Source of the DNA: Microcebus murinus
Lineage: Eukaryota > Chordata > Mammalia > Primates > Cheirogaleidae
DNA length: 64,000 nt
NCBI RefSeq assembly: GCF_040939455.1
Contig: NC_134115.1
Coordinates: 22,514,727 to 22,578,726 of the forward strand
Reading direction: 5' to 3'
Made by a program: the position numbers and the translations under genes. Position 1 is the first letter of the stretch; each line of letters begins with the position of its first letter. Shown in pieces: positions 37,871 to 51,599 of the stretch. Under the pieces are notes generated by a model that did not search any database, was not told the DNA's origin, and saw only the letters and a list, made by a program, of their open reading frames with translations.

Positions 37871-38584
37871 TACTGTTGTCTATAAGACATACAGTATTTC
37901 TTTCAACTAAGGTATTCAAATTCATCACAATCCTCAAAATAACCTTGCAAGGTAACAAAGTGGAAAAAACATTTGGGGAAGTGATCTACATAACTTCCTT
38001 TGCCTTTTGCAAATCAACTGCATAAAAACGGCTCTTGTCTTCAAAACTTCTTTGGAACTCATTAAAACATCATGTGTAGAAAAAAATATGTTGGGCTTAG
38101 CAGGAAAGTTTAACATCTGGCCCATAACACTTTCCCCTATTCTTGCTGAGAAATAACCTTCTTCAGTCATTTCTATCAGGAATTTTCCCTGAGTGTGAAG
38201 ATATTAATATGGAAAAGATACTTTACTTTATATTCATGCTTAGGCCCTTTGTATTTTTATTTTTAATTAGAGCTGACCAAGCATGCATAGTTGGAAGAAT
38301 GACACTGACTACCGAAGAGCAACTTCCCATTTGTTAACTTCTAGCAGGGATCACAATACCTTTCTTTTTGGCTCCTTCAAGGATGACTCCGGAAATTTCA
38401 GGGTGTACCGTGTCTTCCGGTATAACACCGTAAAGTGAAGTCTGTCGAAACCATTATTGGGATGCGTGATAGAAGTCTGATTGCTTTGAAATGCCAAAGG
38501 CCAGCAAGATGGGAACATATGTAAGGCTGAATGGAGATTCTAAGAAAAAGTCTAGCTCTATTTATTTCCCAGAAGATGTAGAAT

Positions 38585-38615
38585 CTTTGCAGAATCCCGG
38601 ATGGATTCTGCAAAG
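38585..38615. other. Perfect 13-bp-arm hairpin
   Basis: CTTTGCAGAATCC at 38585-38597 and GGATTCTGCAAAG at 38603-38615 are exact reverse complements around a 5-base loop (CGGAT). Confidence 0.85.
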
Positions 38616-41600
38616 CAACTGCCTGGTGTGTCACTGTACCCTGCTAAATGCGGTGGCCTTAGGAAGTCATGTATAGAACCAGGGTGAATTTTCAGGATTT
38701 TTTTTTTTTTCAACCTTTGTTGGTTTATATTATAGACACTGGCACCAATGTAAAGATATGTCTGGATAACAAAAGAGGATAGGAAAGACTAAGCCACCTT
38801 TACTAAAATTATATTTTGAAAAGATGTAATCATAAGGCCCTTTTCCTCTTGTTCATTTGGGCCATGTTACTGATCCTGAATCAGTTTCCACCAGGCCCAC
38901 TTCCCACTGTCTCAGTGTGGCCACAGCAAGTTAGAGCTCTCTGTCCCTGAAGGGGAACATACAATTGGTGCCGCAGTCTATGTTAGGAATATCTGAGGCC
39001 AGAGTCCAAACTGATATGCATTATGCATATGCATATGATATGCATATGATATTAATTTCAATAAAAGAGTTAATCCTATTTTGCCTCAATCACAGTTTTT
39101 CCTTTCACACTGGAAGCTCTGTTCCTTGGTAGAAAAGATGCTCTGCAGGGAATACCTTCCAAGACAGCTTGGTGATAACCATGGAAGATTTCAAATATAG
39201 CCTTTTCACCACTGCTCTGGGCTCATTTACCCTACAGATGTCAATATTTACAAGGACTCTTCACCACAAATATGAATTTTCCTCTACGGGGCCCCAAATG
39301 AAATAATTATACATTTAAATTCATTAAGCTTCAATCATTATTTGTGGTCACAAAAAAGGTTATGAAAAGAAAACTAAATTTGTGCTTAGCACTCAGACTT
39401 ACTGAAAATTCTGAGATTTTTACTTAAACTTTGCCTAGAGAGCTGGTGATAAAGCTAGTGAGGAAACTATCACAGATATTACAAAACTCTGTTTGGCTCT
39501 AGTAACACTGAGTAAATTTGCTACTGAAGAAATGGGTTCTGTGAATGTTAAGATAGAAGCAATGGCTGATGGTTAAAATGAACAGGACCATCTCCGGATG
39601 GATATCTGTTAAAAGAGGCCTGTGCCTTTGCCAGCTTTGGGAGGAATCGCAACACAATTGTATGCAACAGGGTTGTGCCTGTGGGGCCTGTCAGTTAGAG
39701 AAGGTACCTCTTCCCTTAAGGGGAACATTATCTCACTCCAGGGCACACACTTTGGTGAGTGGATGCCAGGCCGGATTTCAGTTCCCACCCTCTCAACCCT
39801 TCAGTCTGGCTCCTCTGTGCAGTTAACAGCCTGTGCAACCAACTATGGTATTTCTGCCAAACTATCATAGACATTTCTTGCATTTTTTAGCTATCTTCTC
39901 TGATTTTTTAATAATCTGTAGCTGGTATTCAGTGGGGGGGGGGTTGGCTTCTAAGATGCACAATATTAAGCTTTGGAACAAAGCTGGACACATACCTTCT
40001 GTCTTGGCTCTGAAAATACTTCTGAGGGTAAAACATGAAAAGAAGCAAATGATTTCTAGACAAAATCACCCAACACAGTATATTAAGAATGCATATACAT
40101 CGTGACCTCTGGTGGGTTCAGAAAAGCAATGCAGCTCCCTAAAGCTACTGACAATTCTAAGTTGGCTTCATGGCCAGGAAAAAGAATATTAATGTGAAAC
40201 TTTGGAAGAATAAAAAGTCATTTATAAACTCTAAATGCTTCTGTCATTCTGCCTGCATAATAGTCTTATAGCAACTCAAGATGCTAACTACAATTATGTT
40301 ACTTGCTCTCTTTAAATCTTTGCAAAAGTCACATGGAAAATACAAAGACTATGACTGTATGTTAAAAAGAAATTCAAATATCAGAAGTTAAGTGGCTTTC
40401 TGAAGGTCACGGTGAACAGTAATGACCAGTGAAAAGACTTTGGTCAAAGGAAACTTGTAAAGGCTTCTCCAGCACAATTTCTGACCTGACATTTTTCAAG
40501 AGGCAATCTTGTCACCACACCCTTTGCCCTTGGTTTATTAAAGAGGCATTTCAAAAAGCATTTCTTTCTCTTAAAATAAAAAAAGAAGGAATGTAGCAAA
40601 GATGATTATAGATCCCAACTCTATAACTTTCCTCATTTACAAGGAGGCCAAGAGATGATAAAAAAAAATTTTAGCTGAATGTCACAGTTTTTAAGGTCAT
40701 GAGTATACAACTGCATACTAAGATAATATAAAATGATCACTGCCAGAGGACTTTCATCCATTGCAACCAGTTAATTTGTTATATACATGCCATTTTGTAA
40801 GACATATCATAGGAACAATGGGTTCACATTATCAGAGTAAGAAATATGTAGGGAACTCTTTCTGACATCACACTAGCAACTAGAATTAACTTGCTTGAAA
40901 GTCAATACTATTATCTAGCTCACTTCCTCCAATCATTGCAATGGCTCCAAAATATTTTTCAAATCAAATGAGAACTTCTAAGGTCCAAGTAGCTTTGTAC
41001 TCGGTTTCTTTTGGATCAAATTCCTCATCACACCACTCCTGCCCTTTTTGCACACTGGGCGCTCTCTCTCCTCCCCTACCCTTAGCTGTGTCTAGGGCAC
41101 AGCTGTCTCCTCCAGTTACAATTCCCAGTCCTCGGGAAACACAAACAAGCAAAAGAATGCATCTGTTTAAACCGACTAGCAACCCCAGAAACTACAGTAC
41201 TTCAGATAAGCTTTGGTTCCCAAACTTTTGGTAACCCTAAAGTTTTCAAACATTTTCCACCTTCTCATTTTTTGTGCTTCTGATCTAGATTATAATTTAA
41301 CATTTAGTTCATAATCATCAGCAAATTGTGCTTTAACACTTTGAATACATTTGCTTATTAAAATCCAAGTAATCTTTTAAAAAAACACAAATAAGGAGGT
41401 TAATCATTTATCCACAATCAACTAAAATCGCTGACAATATGAAATGAAAGCGATAACCCAAATTAGAGAAAACACTGCAAAGATGAGAAGTGTTACAAGA
41501 GATATGTGACTGTAACACAGTGAGTCTAATGTTTCCAAGTGTTGGTGGAGTATGTTTCATTTCTAAGCTACACAGACCATTTTAATGGACATAGTTCTAT

Positions 41601-41872
41601 ACATATCGACATCTATATTTAAATATAGCATATGTTCAATTTCAATTATATCAAAATATGGACAGAATATTAACTGAATATGTTATATTAGAATGTATGA
41701 CATACAGATAATAAATCATTTTACCTGAGTGCATACTATGAAAGAAGAGTGGTACTAATTTCTTTATATGCTATTTTCCTCATTCCTTCCTCACTCCGCC
41801 TGTGATGGCTCCTTGCTTTCCTTTGAACAAACCTTGTACATGTTATTCACCTTGCCTGAAATTCTCTGCATC

Positions 41873-42043
41873 TGGTTAGCCATTTATTTATTTATTTATT
41901 TATTTTTTTTTATTTTTAAATTTTTTTACAAACTAATGATGGTTTTGTTGCAATGAATTTTGTTTTTTTTTTTATTTTTTTTTATTTTTTAATTTTTTTA
42001 GAAACTAATGATGGTTTTGTTGCAATGAATGGTTAGCCATTTA
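41873..42043 (-). mobile_element. Dimeric A-rich retroposed insertion with 14-bp duplications
   Basis: Identical flanks, tggttagccattta, lie at 41873-41886 and 42030-42043. Between them the minus strand carries two 30-bp units (42001-42030 and 41929-41958, 29 of 30 identical), each followed by a roughly 42-base A-rich tail with AAATAAA-like steps. No 7SL or tRNA-like part is visible. It may be two copies of a severely truncated L1 3' end or a small unnamed retroposon. Confidence 0.75.
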
Positions 42044-42119
42044 GATTGCTGTTCTCTTATTTTTCAGGGTCTCTGTTCAAATTAGAGAGGACTTTTCTGA
42101 CTAATCTTTTAAATATTAT

Positions 42120-42610
42120 AATTTTTCCATATAAAGGCTGGCACATGACCATTTACAGTAGTTTTACTCATAACAACTCCAAACTAGAAACAATACAATT
42201 ATCCATAAAAAAGGGAATGAGCAGACAAATTATAGTATATTCATATGGTGGGATAATACATAGCAATAAAGAAGAATGAACTGTACTTAATGACATTGAT
42301 GAACCTGAAAAATATTATATGGAGAGAAAGAAGCCACTTTCAAATAATTCTATTTATATGAAAGTCTTTACATGGAAGTCTAAAAGATAATCTAATCTAC
42401 AGTGTCAGAAAGGAGATCAGTGGTTGCCCAGGCTGGGGGGAGGGTAAGCGGTAGGGAAGGGGTTCAAAGGGCTTTAGGGTGACAGAGATGTTCTATACCC
42501 GGTCATGATTACATGCATGTATGAATTTGTCAAAACTCATTGTACGGTACAATTAAAATGGTACTTTTTATTGTATGTAAATTTATCCCTAATAAAATTG
42601 ATTAAAAATG
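42120..42610 (+). mobile_element. Old L1 3' end
   Basis: 'tatagtatattcatatggtg', 'aatgacattgatgaacctga', 'cagtggttgcccaggctggg', 'tttgtcaaaactcattgtac' and 'tgtaaatttatccctaataa' follow the order of an old L1 ORF2 end and 3' UTR. Confidence 0.8.
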
Positions 42611-42810
42611 TTAGAAGATTACCAAATATACTGTTTATTTGTTTACAAAGGTGGATTCAATCTCAGTTTGACTTTGCAGTCCATGCTCTGAACTACTGAG
42701 TTTGGAGCTGAGTGAATTTTTTTTTGTCTTAAATAAACACAAAATCTCAAATAAGAAAATAATTGCTGAATTTAAAAATATTCCCTGTAAAACAATGTAT
42801 AGACGGGGTT

Positions 42811-42830
42811 GTGTGTGTGTGTGTGTGTGT
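42811..42830. repeat. (GT)n microsatellite
   Basis: About ten GT units in a row. Confidence 0.9.
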
Positions 42831-44529
42831 TCCAGTAAGATTGTCTTGGCTTATATCCTTTTTGAACACCCTATTTTGGAACTGGATTCAGAACCAAATT
42901 ATAAGGGGTTCAAAGAAATCCATCTCATTACTTTATAGTCATAACATAGTTTTGGACTGGAAAACAGAATTGGCTCTGGTTGATCACCCTCTATAAGGAT
43001 GAGATTATGGCTAGATGACTTTTATCTTTGCCTAAAATATCAATTGTAACCACAAAAATAGTAAGATTTGCTATTACCAAGGACAGCAAACTTGTGCTGA
43101 ACAAAGAGTCTTAACAAACCTAAGGAAAGTCCAGCCTTATTAGAATTAGTGACTTGGGTTTTTTCAGGTGATTACACAAAAACAGACATCTACTTTCTCT
43201 GAAATGTAGAAGCTTTTGCACATTGTTAAAAATCATATTTTATACTCATAGTTCTTAAACTGTATATTAATTACTAAAGAGTTGATAGGATAGACTACAA
43301 TCAGTTCAGATTTCTATCATGTAGTTCCTATGTTGAAGCAATTAATTAGACCTTAAAAGACTTAGTATGTTGAATTTCCAGTGACATTTAAACTAATTTG
43401 CAAAACAGAATTTAAGTATAGTTGCGTTATCATGGATATACAATTATGGAATAAAAACCTTGACGACATATTAATGATAATTTTATAATAAAGTCCTTAA
43501 TATATTTTCTCTAGCTTACTTACATTTAAGGCAATTGAGTTTCCAACCCCAAAACAACATTCTAATTCACAACACAGTTCCATATCTTTATCCTCACATC
43601 AGGGAGTACAAAGCTTCGACATATGAAAATATGCTTTTAAGACTCTTTTTGTGTTTAGTATTTTCTATTTTCAAAGGACTTTTCATTCAACTCAGCCTTC
43701 TCATTATGTTTAGTCTTAGCTATCCACATTTGGCAAAAACGAAGGTAAAAAAACCTTAATTGGCTTCCTCAATGGCCACAGAAAAATATCACTAACAGAC
43801 TTTCTACTTGAATTTAAAGGTTCACAAAGAATGTAGAAAAACCATAAAACCATTCTAAACATAATTCTCTTCATTAACTAATTATATTCGGTAGAGAGAT
43901 AATAAGCAAATAGTGCAATCATCATTTTAATTTTATTTTGAGGATGGATTTCAAGTGTGAAACCACATGCACTTAAATCTTGCAGGAATGAAAAAACAAA
44001 ACAAAACAAAACCCCCAAGATTCTAACAAACCTAATGCCACCATTCAGTCAAAGATCAGCATGGAGAAAACATCACTTTTCATTTGTAGAAAATATTTTT
44101 AAACCTCACATATTTAGTAGGCATGAATCGAACATTCTGATGGGACAAGTGGACGTTTTGGATACAAAACTCTAGATTAAGCAATGATTAAGCAGAGTTT
44201 GCTATCAGGGGTTCTATAGGCTCATATAGGTTTAGGTAAATTATCCATCAGACAAGAGAATAAAGGTAAAATTCCTAAGTTATGTATGATTCATATCTTT
44301 TTTGTAAGAGCTAGAAGATAAGCCCATATATTCAATGGTCAATATCATAAATACCAAAATGAAAGGTTTTAAGTCAATGAATATGAGTTCACAGCATAAT
44401 GGTAAAAAACATAGAATTATGAAAAAAAAATCAGGTGGCATTTCTAGTGAACAAATTTTATTAGGTAGAATCAAATGTATTTACCTTCCTCTATCTTTTC
44501 AAGTAATAAATGCCTTATTTCTGCAAATG

Positions 44530-44625
44530 GGATCAAGACTGGAGTCAAGCATCTGATTCTAATACCACCTCTGACATAGACCAGATGAATAACATTTCAT
44601 TTAACCTTTCTTAAAAACATGATGT
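44530..44625 (+). repeat. MIR fragment (tentative)
   Basis: 'gactggagtcaagcatctga' and 'aataccacctctgacataga' resemble the MIR core. Confidence 0.4.
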
Positions 44626-47600
44626 ACTATTACCAGTTAAGGTGCATTATGCAGCTTTAATCATAGCTACCAACAGTGTATCAGCAGACTAGGTGACAAA
44701 GATAGAATATTATTTGTACAGTGAAATAATAAAATCAAATGAAACTGTATCCTTTCAAACAGTAACACATCATAAATCATTTTATACACTCAAAAAAGCA
44801 TTTGAAAACCTTTCGTTTTGATTGAACACACAGCATGCTTCATGGTTTCAGCACTTCTAATTCTTTTTAATAAGTGTTACAAACCGAAAGCAAGATAGGT
44901 AGGTATTAAAAATATATTGGAACATCTTAAAATTACCAGCCCTACCAGTGGAAATAAAATGATGGCAATTAAAAGTAATAAAGGTTATTAAAAGTTAAGG
45001 CCTTGTAGGCTAAGAAGTCATGTTAGACTATCAATTGTTTTCCCCATGGTGGGTAATCAGTTAGAAATTAAAAAAAAAAAAATCTAGTAGTTTAGTTGTG
45101 GTCAAAGAAAGAGTCAGTGGGGATGGGGGAGGTTTCAGCAACATGCTGGTAGAAAACAAGAGACTTACATAGTCTGGGAGGGCAGTGAAATGGAAGGCGT
45201 GGTAACCTCGCTCACTTAGTTGTCATTTTTTGATTTTCAATGACATTTTTTCATTCTTTCGCCTAGTAAAGATGACAGAAGGTCCTAATTTATTATCTGA
45301 CATCTATTCCTGTTCCTAGATTTAAGAGAGTTTAACTGTATACAGTCATATAATCCAAAAACAAACACTTTGAAAAAAAAAAAAAACTAAAGCACTGATG
45401 TTGCATGCATTCAATTATAGTCGTAACTGCATACTCAAACCAGAGATAAGGATTCTGGGGACAGAATCAGCCTGCACAGCCCAGACCGTGCAGGGGGTGG
45501 GAGGGATGGTGGATTTGCAGTTTCCTCAGATTAAAGCAGTAAAAAGGAGCTGATCACAAGAAAGAGATAACTTCTTAAAATAATATGAGCCACAGATTAT
45601 AAAAGAATGCCTGAATTAAAGTCTTTAACCTGGCTCTATGGGCCTCCATATCGTGTATGCACAAACAAAGCTGGTCAAAATATAAACTGGACACCACAAT
45701 AGATATTCTCTATATTAGATGCCTTCTGCTGCTGAGGTTAGGCCGAATTTTAGATGATGAGAGACGGATCATTGACACTTCTGTCTCACATGACCTGGCA
45801 CACTGTTGGGGCTTGACTGAAGGGATGAAAAGGTGCAGTGTAAATTTCTGTTTCTGTATGTAAATTACACCACAGCAGATCCAATTAGGCAATACCATGG
45901 TGTCCCTGACATTTTCTCCCACTCCCATTTTCTGGGTACAATTCAACACGTGTTGAGCTGCCATGATGAAGCCTACTCAGGAAATATCTGCAAATCAGTA
46001 AATGAAGAGACAATATAAATTAAATTCCATGAAGAAAAGCACTCGGATGGCAAAAGCCTTCACTTTTATAGCTGATTTGTACATTTTAAGGAACAAGAGG
46101 GAGGATTAAAAAGAATAGAAAACAAACAACAAAACTGGAAAAGACTTTTCATAAGCAGAAAGGAAAGGGATTAAGGGAGAAAACAGTAATACTGAAAAAA
46201 ACCTAAATAGCTTAATGCCAAAGTCACCTCCTGGCATTGCAAATGTTGGTCAATAGCAAAATACCGGAATTTGGATCTCAGTTCTATAGTGGCAGAATAT
46301 AACACCTGTTCATCTAGTCTAAGACAAATAATGTCCTATTCTCATGTACAATCTCAAGTAGATTCTTTGATAGGTATATGATATTTATTCTATTTATTTA
46401 AAAATACTCTGGAGGAGGTTTACAGTCAAAAGGCATTATATGAAATTTAGCTAGGATCATTTACAAGATGAACAAGGCAAAACAATGTTCAGTCAGTCTC
46501 CATATGCATGTATTCATGGGACTACGTTTATTTTGAAAAACTAATCTGCTATCAATGACATTCTAATTATACTATAAAAGATTATTACTATTATTTAAGA
46601 AGCAGCAGGACAGAATAATCTTAGTTTAATTAGAATGGTTAAACATGACGGTACCACTAGCATAAGAACATTCACGAGTGGCTTCCATCTTTGGGGCTTC
46701 CCTCTCTGTGAGCTAATCTTACTATTGCAATCATTTATAGAGTGCTTCTATAAGAAGAGCACAGAAAAAGGAGAAGAAAGTTCTCTGTACCTAACCCATC
46801 AGTGTGCAAGTCCCACTCTCAGAAGAACATAGGGATGAGTCATCAGAGACCTACATTATTTAGTTTTCCAAGGTCAACCTCCTTGCCTGAATGAGAGCCT
46901 GTCTGAGCCGCAGCTGCTTCGGGAGAAGGGCCCCCTCCCCCACTCCTGTCCATCACACATGTGGCTGAGTGGATCAGTGTGTGCCTTCAGGAGAACCCAC
47001 ACCAGTCTAGTTCATACGCCACCTAGCTGTGCTGTCTGCCTAGGACTTACAACGTGTGGGCACGTGTGAAGAAACATAAGGAGGGTGTGTAAAACGGATT
47101 TGGCAGCGTTTGGGACGAAGACTATTCTTTAGGGTGTTGGCTTTTCTGAAGTTACCAGTGATAATGGACTACAACAGGTCTGTTGATGTCCAAACCCCAA
47201 AACCTAGTTGGTTGCTACACTGAGTGGCTTCTGCTTTCCCTGATGAGAAAGAAATTCTGATAGGGATACTGAGGTCCCCATTACCAACAGATACGCACAG
47301 GGCAACTTGTGAAACTGCTCTCATATATATATATATTTTTTAAACATTCTTCAAAAGTTATATTGCTCAACGTTAGGACATAAAAGCAAGCCCAGGGAAG
47401 CACAGGTGTTTTCAGATCCATCTCATGCATTTATCTCACTCAGTGTTAGGACTGAGTTGGGTGGGACAAGGGCACATACAAGGCCACTCGCTTCTGTTGG
47501 CAGGAAATTTCCCTTTTCTCCAGTCTAAGAAGAAATGTGAGGCCAGGGATTCCTTCGAAGCAAGGCCTGCAAAAGCCAGCTGACCTAATTTAAAGGACGG

Positions 47601-48552
47601 CCCTTGTTGAGCTCTCCTTGCATGCACGTTTTCCAAGCATTAGCTCTGTTTTGTTCTTTCAGTTCTTATTTCATAAAAAGTCATACCATTTTCCTGCAGT
47701 CCTACTGACCTGCATTCTCTATCTCCCCAAAGTACATTGCTTCTGCTAGCCTCTGCCATACTCACTTTTATTTGTGGGACACTAGGGAGGGGATGGTAAT
47801 GTTTAGAGTAGGGAAGAGAATAACTCTTTTTTTTTTAAAGCATCTTATTATGATCCTGTTTAGATGAAATATGGGGCTTGCCATCAACAAAATTACAAAA
47901 CAATCCCACTGGGAGCCCAGCCCTTTCAGAGTAATTCATCTATGAAAAAGCGAACTTTAATTGTTACTCTTGGCAGCCATCTAAGAGAGGAGTGAAATAT
48001 TATACTAAATATTGCCACGTGCAATAGTAAAACACTCTTTCCTCCTTGCCAGAAGCAGTGTGCAGCCCCCTTCAGAATCAGGTTTGGGTCTGGTGATTTA
48101 GCCTAAATCCTCTGTTTCCCCCTCTCCAAAACCAACAGAGGTTTTCAAAAGAGCTGCGTTTTTATTAGAACCATTTGCTCTTTTTAAGTTGCCAAAGAGG
48201 AATGAGTAAAACTAAGACATTTATTTGGGTTAAAGTTGATTCCTGAGCTTCATGGAGGTCAAGGTACTTAGTCTGTGATCCTTCTGCTAAGAAGTTCATT
48301 CCAGCTTTGAACCAGCTACGGTTATGTGCAGGCCCCTTCTTTCCTTCAAGCCTCATGGATTTATACAGTATGGGTCGGGAGCGTGGGGACGCTAATCAAA
48401 ATGAAACATGCACATGGCAAATTACATCCTGGATTTTCTGGAATAACTGAAATTTCAAATAATTTTGATGCCACCCATACAATTGCAATTTGGGGATCAA
48501 GTGTCTTGATTTGGGCTTTAGAAAACTGGATCCCAGCAGGAATTTATAACTC

Positions 48553-48891
48553 CTTTTTTTTTTTTTTTTTTTTGAGACAGAGTCTCACTCTGTTGCCCCA
48601 GCTAGAGTGAGTGCCCTGGTGTCAGCCTAGCTCACAGCAACCTCAAACTCCTGGGCTCAAGCAATCCTTCTGCCTCAGCCTCCCTAGTAGCTTGGACTAC
48701 AGGCATGCACCACTATGCCAGGCTAAATTTTTGTATATATTTTTAGTTGTCCATCTAATTTCTTTCTATTTTTGGTAGAGACGGGGTCTCACTCTTGCTC
48801 AGGCTGGTCTCGAACTCCTGAACTCAAATGATCCTCCCGCCTCAGCTTCCCAGAGTGCTAAGCTTACAAGTGTGATCCACTGCACCCGGCC
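48553..48891 (-). mobile_element. Alu dimer
   Basis: Full-length reverse Alu with a T-run at 48556-48573. Target duplications agg(a/t)atttataactc lie at 48538-48552 and 48892-48906. Its linker (atttttagttgtccatctaa) is more diverged than the others, so it is older. Confidence 0.93.
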
Positions 48892-49244
48892 AGGTATTTA
48901 TAACTCTTTAGGTTAAAACTCATTGAACACTGCTGCATCATGTTGTTTTACATGCATGGAAAGGTATTTGATATCACTCCAAACATGAGGGATAGTCTCC
49001 TTCTAAAAATGGAGTGAATCCTGCAGTGAAGATGTTAATCAAAGAACTATTTGTGTGGTGCTGGTTACCCGGGGTATTTATAAGTTTTGGCTTAGCAGGC
49101 ATCTATAATAAGGTATTTGTAAATAATTTTAAAAATGTACATTCTGGCATGAATATTTGCACACACTGGGCATATGATGATATATGAAGGTCATATGTAA
49201 GACGGGAGATGCAGATAGCATGATTAGCTTCCAAAATGTTTAAA

Positions 49245-49340
49245 TGCAGGCAGTTAAGGTCCTTAAAAATTAAATGACTTGCCCAGGATTATTCAGCATG
49301 TTACTGATGGTCTGAGGACCAGAACCTCAATTTTTAAGTA
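49245..49340 (-). repeat. MIR fragment
   Basis: 'aaatgacttgcccaggatta' and 'ggaccagaacctcaattttt' follow the reversed MIR. Confidence 0.5.
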
Positions 49341-50255
49341 GATATTCCCTATGCTATCAAACACTGGGATATATAATGACAGTAACACAGGGATATAAAC
49401 ACAGGGATATATAATGTCACTAACATTATTTGGGAATAAGTTTAAGAATAGATATATGAAAAGTAATCTTTGTTATAACTTAAGTTAATGGATTAAAATG
49501 TAGGTCATTTGCAACTTGAGTAAGCATATTAAACTTTAGGATATATGATTTATATAATTATTTTCTTTTTATATAACATTATCTATGACAATAAACAAAA
49601 TGGCTCTGTTAATAATCAGATAGTTTGAGGGAAGTATAACCTACATCAGTCATGGGAAAACTATTCAGTACTTGTTATATACATATATTGTGCACAACTG
49701 CATAAAGACTGGACATTTTAAAGCTTTCTAAGAGCTTTTAACTTATATAAAATAACATTTCTTAGAAATATGCCTGTTTTTCTGTTTGTGGAAGTTTTAA
49801 AACAAACACAAAATAAAATTTATGGAAAATTTATGGCCTAGCAACTAACAGCACTACGCTAAAGTGAACAATATATATCAGTTATTATTTAGGTGGAAAT
49901 AATCATTATAGAAAGAGAGGAATTTTAAAATACATTGTTATAAATACCACTCAGATAATCAATGACAGCAAATAGTAAACTAATTAGGAGTCCCATAGGT
50001 CGTCTATACTGGGGAGTTGGTCTGTCTTTGAAAAAAACTGACCTATTACGTGGGAAGCCAAGGAAATTTGTCTTATATGTGTAGTTTTAATTTTAAAAAA
50101 TCAATCTGCCTTTTATTTATTAAAAGATCAAGCTCTTTGTGTGTCAGCACGAAATTTAAAGTTTCGTTTGAGGGGCTCCATTTCCTGCTCTCCATTTAAA
50201 ATGGGGGAAAAATAAAAATATTTTGCCTGTGACAGAATATGAAAGAAGTTCTCAC

Positions 50256-50359
50256 CCTTAAAACCAGCAGCATTGGTTTTCCAGTCATTAGCGTTCAAAT
50301 GTCCCGCACGGGAAGTCCTGACAATAACATGCTGTACGTCTCTCCAGGTCAGAAACGGA
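50256..50359 (-). CDS. PCSK5: PCSK5 exon: late catalytic (S8) domain
   Basis: This 104-base exon has an acceptor ending CCCCAG and a donor reading gtgag. The first base completes a codon (probably Asn), 34 codons follow and one base is left over. The peptide begins PFLTWRDVQHVIVRTSRAGH and continues through LNANDWKTNAAGFK. In kexin-like convertases the (N)LTWRD-QH stretch lies after the catalytic serine, in the last third of the subtilisin fold. The catalytic Asp, His, oxyanion-hole Asn and Ser must be in exons beyond 64000, since none is found here. The leftover G joins TG of the next exon to give Val. The exon is isolated, with 13.6 kb of intron upstream in the window and 23.2 kb downstream. 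Confidence 0.96.
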
Positions 50360-51599
50360 CTGGGGAAAGACAAGGTAAGAATCATTGTACCAAAAAAAAA
50401 AAAAAGATGGGGGAAGCAGAGAGTCACAAGCAAATTAAAAAAGCAAAATCAAAATGGCAAAGTACTAAAAACAAAGGGTAAGAGATTTGGGTTTGGGATA
50501 ACCAAATGCCAAATGCCGCTCTTGGTTTCAACATGGAAAAGTGACATTAGTCTGTGGGAGGCAGAAAACGTAACCTTAAACTGAAGAAACAATAAGATCG
50601 TGGCCACTGGGACTTAGTTTTTACTAATAAAAGGGTGAGCATTTCCAGTTTCCTCAACAAAATGGCCGCCCACTACGGTGCTCATCGTCCTTTGTGTCAA
50701 ATCTTGCATATCAACAGAAAATTACAGTAAGCTAAAGTCAGAATGGAAGGCCTCTTGCTCAATTGTATAGCTAGGCAATTGATTTGCAATTTACCAAAGG
50801 ACTTAGCAATGTTTAACCTTCTGCGCATATGTATGTGGGATATGGAAAGATCTCAACTGAAATTGAGTCTCCACTTTCAGCATTCTCTGAGGAAGAGAAT
50901 ATGGTACAGACCCCCAGCTGGGCTCCAAGGCACCAACACCTAAGGGAGTATCCCTAATGTGCAATAGCAGTTGTTACGTTAAGTTACCAGACACCTAGTT
51001 CTTCTTAGGGCTATTACCACTGAAGAGCACAAAGAAACTATTGAAAAGGAGGCACTTCCCTTGGAGAACTGCAGTGCTAATCATAAACACAAAGAAAACA
51101 AATCCAAGCACAGATACACAGACTTTTATTCCCTTTCAAGGACTCTGTAGATACGACAAAACATTTGATTGAGTGCATGTGTGTAATTCTAACCAGGATA
51201 CTTATTCAATTCAGTCTCAAATTCTGAAGTGTGATGATCTCTTATCTAAGAAATGTGGTAGTTTTCATGCAGCTTGTGCAGCCATTTTCTTTATTTCTTT
51301 TCAGCCACCTTCATTTTAGAAGCAATATTTGCAAAGGATGGGTCAGAACAGTTAGGGAAGAGGAGAAAATTACTCTCTACCCGAGGTATATGATGGAGGT
51401 TGGCATAGTCTCTGGGCACCTTCTTTTGCATGTATACGGACAATGGGGTTTTTCAGGCAGAGGGAGAACTTAATATCTTAATTGTAGCCAATTTTTAATG
51501 ACGGAGCCTGTAAATTGCTTCACTTTATACTACATTTTTTTCCATCATACTCACCATGTGTATGTTTTTGAAGGTGGCCAGGGTGGCTTCCTGGTAAGA

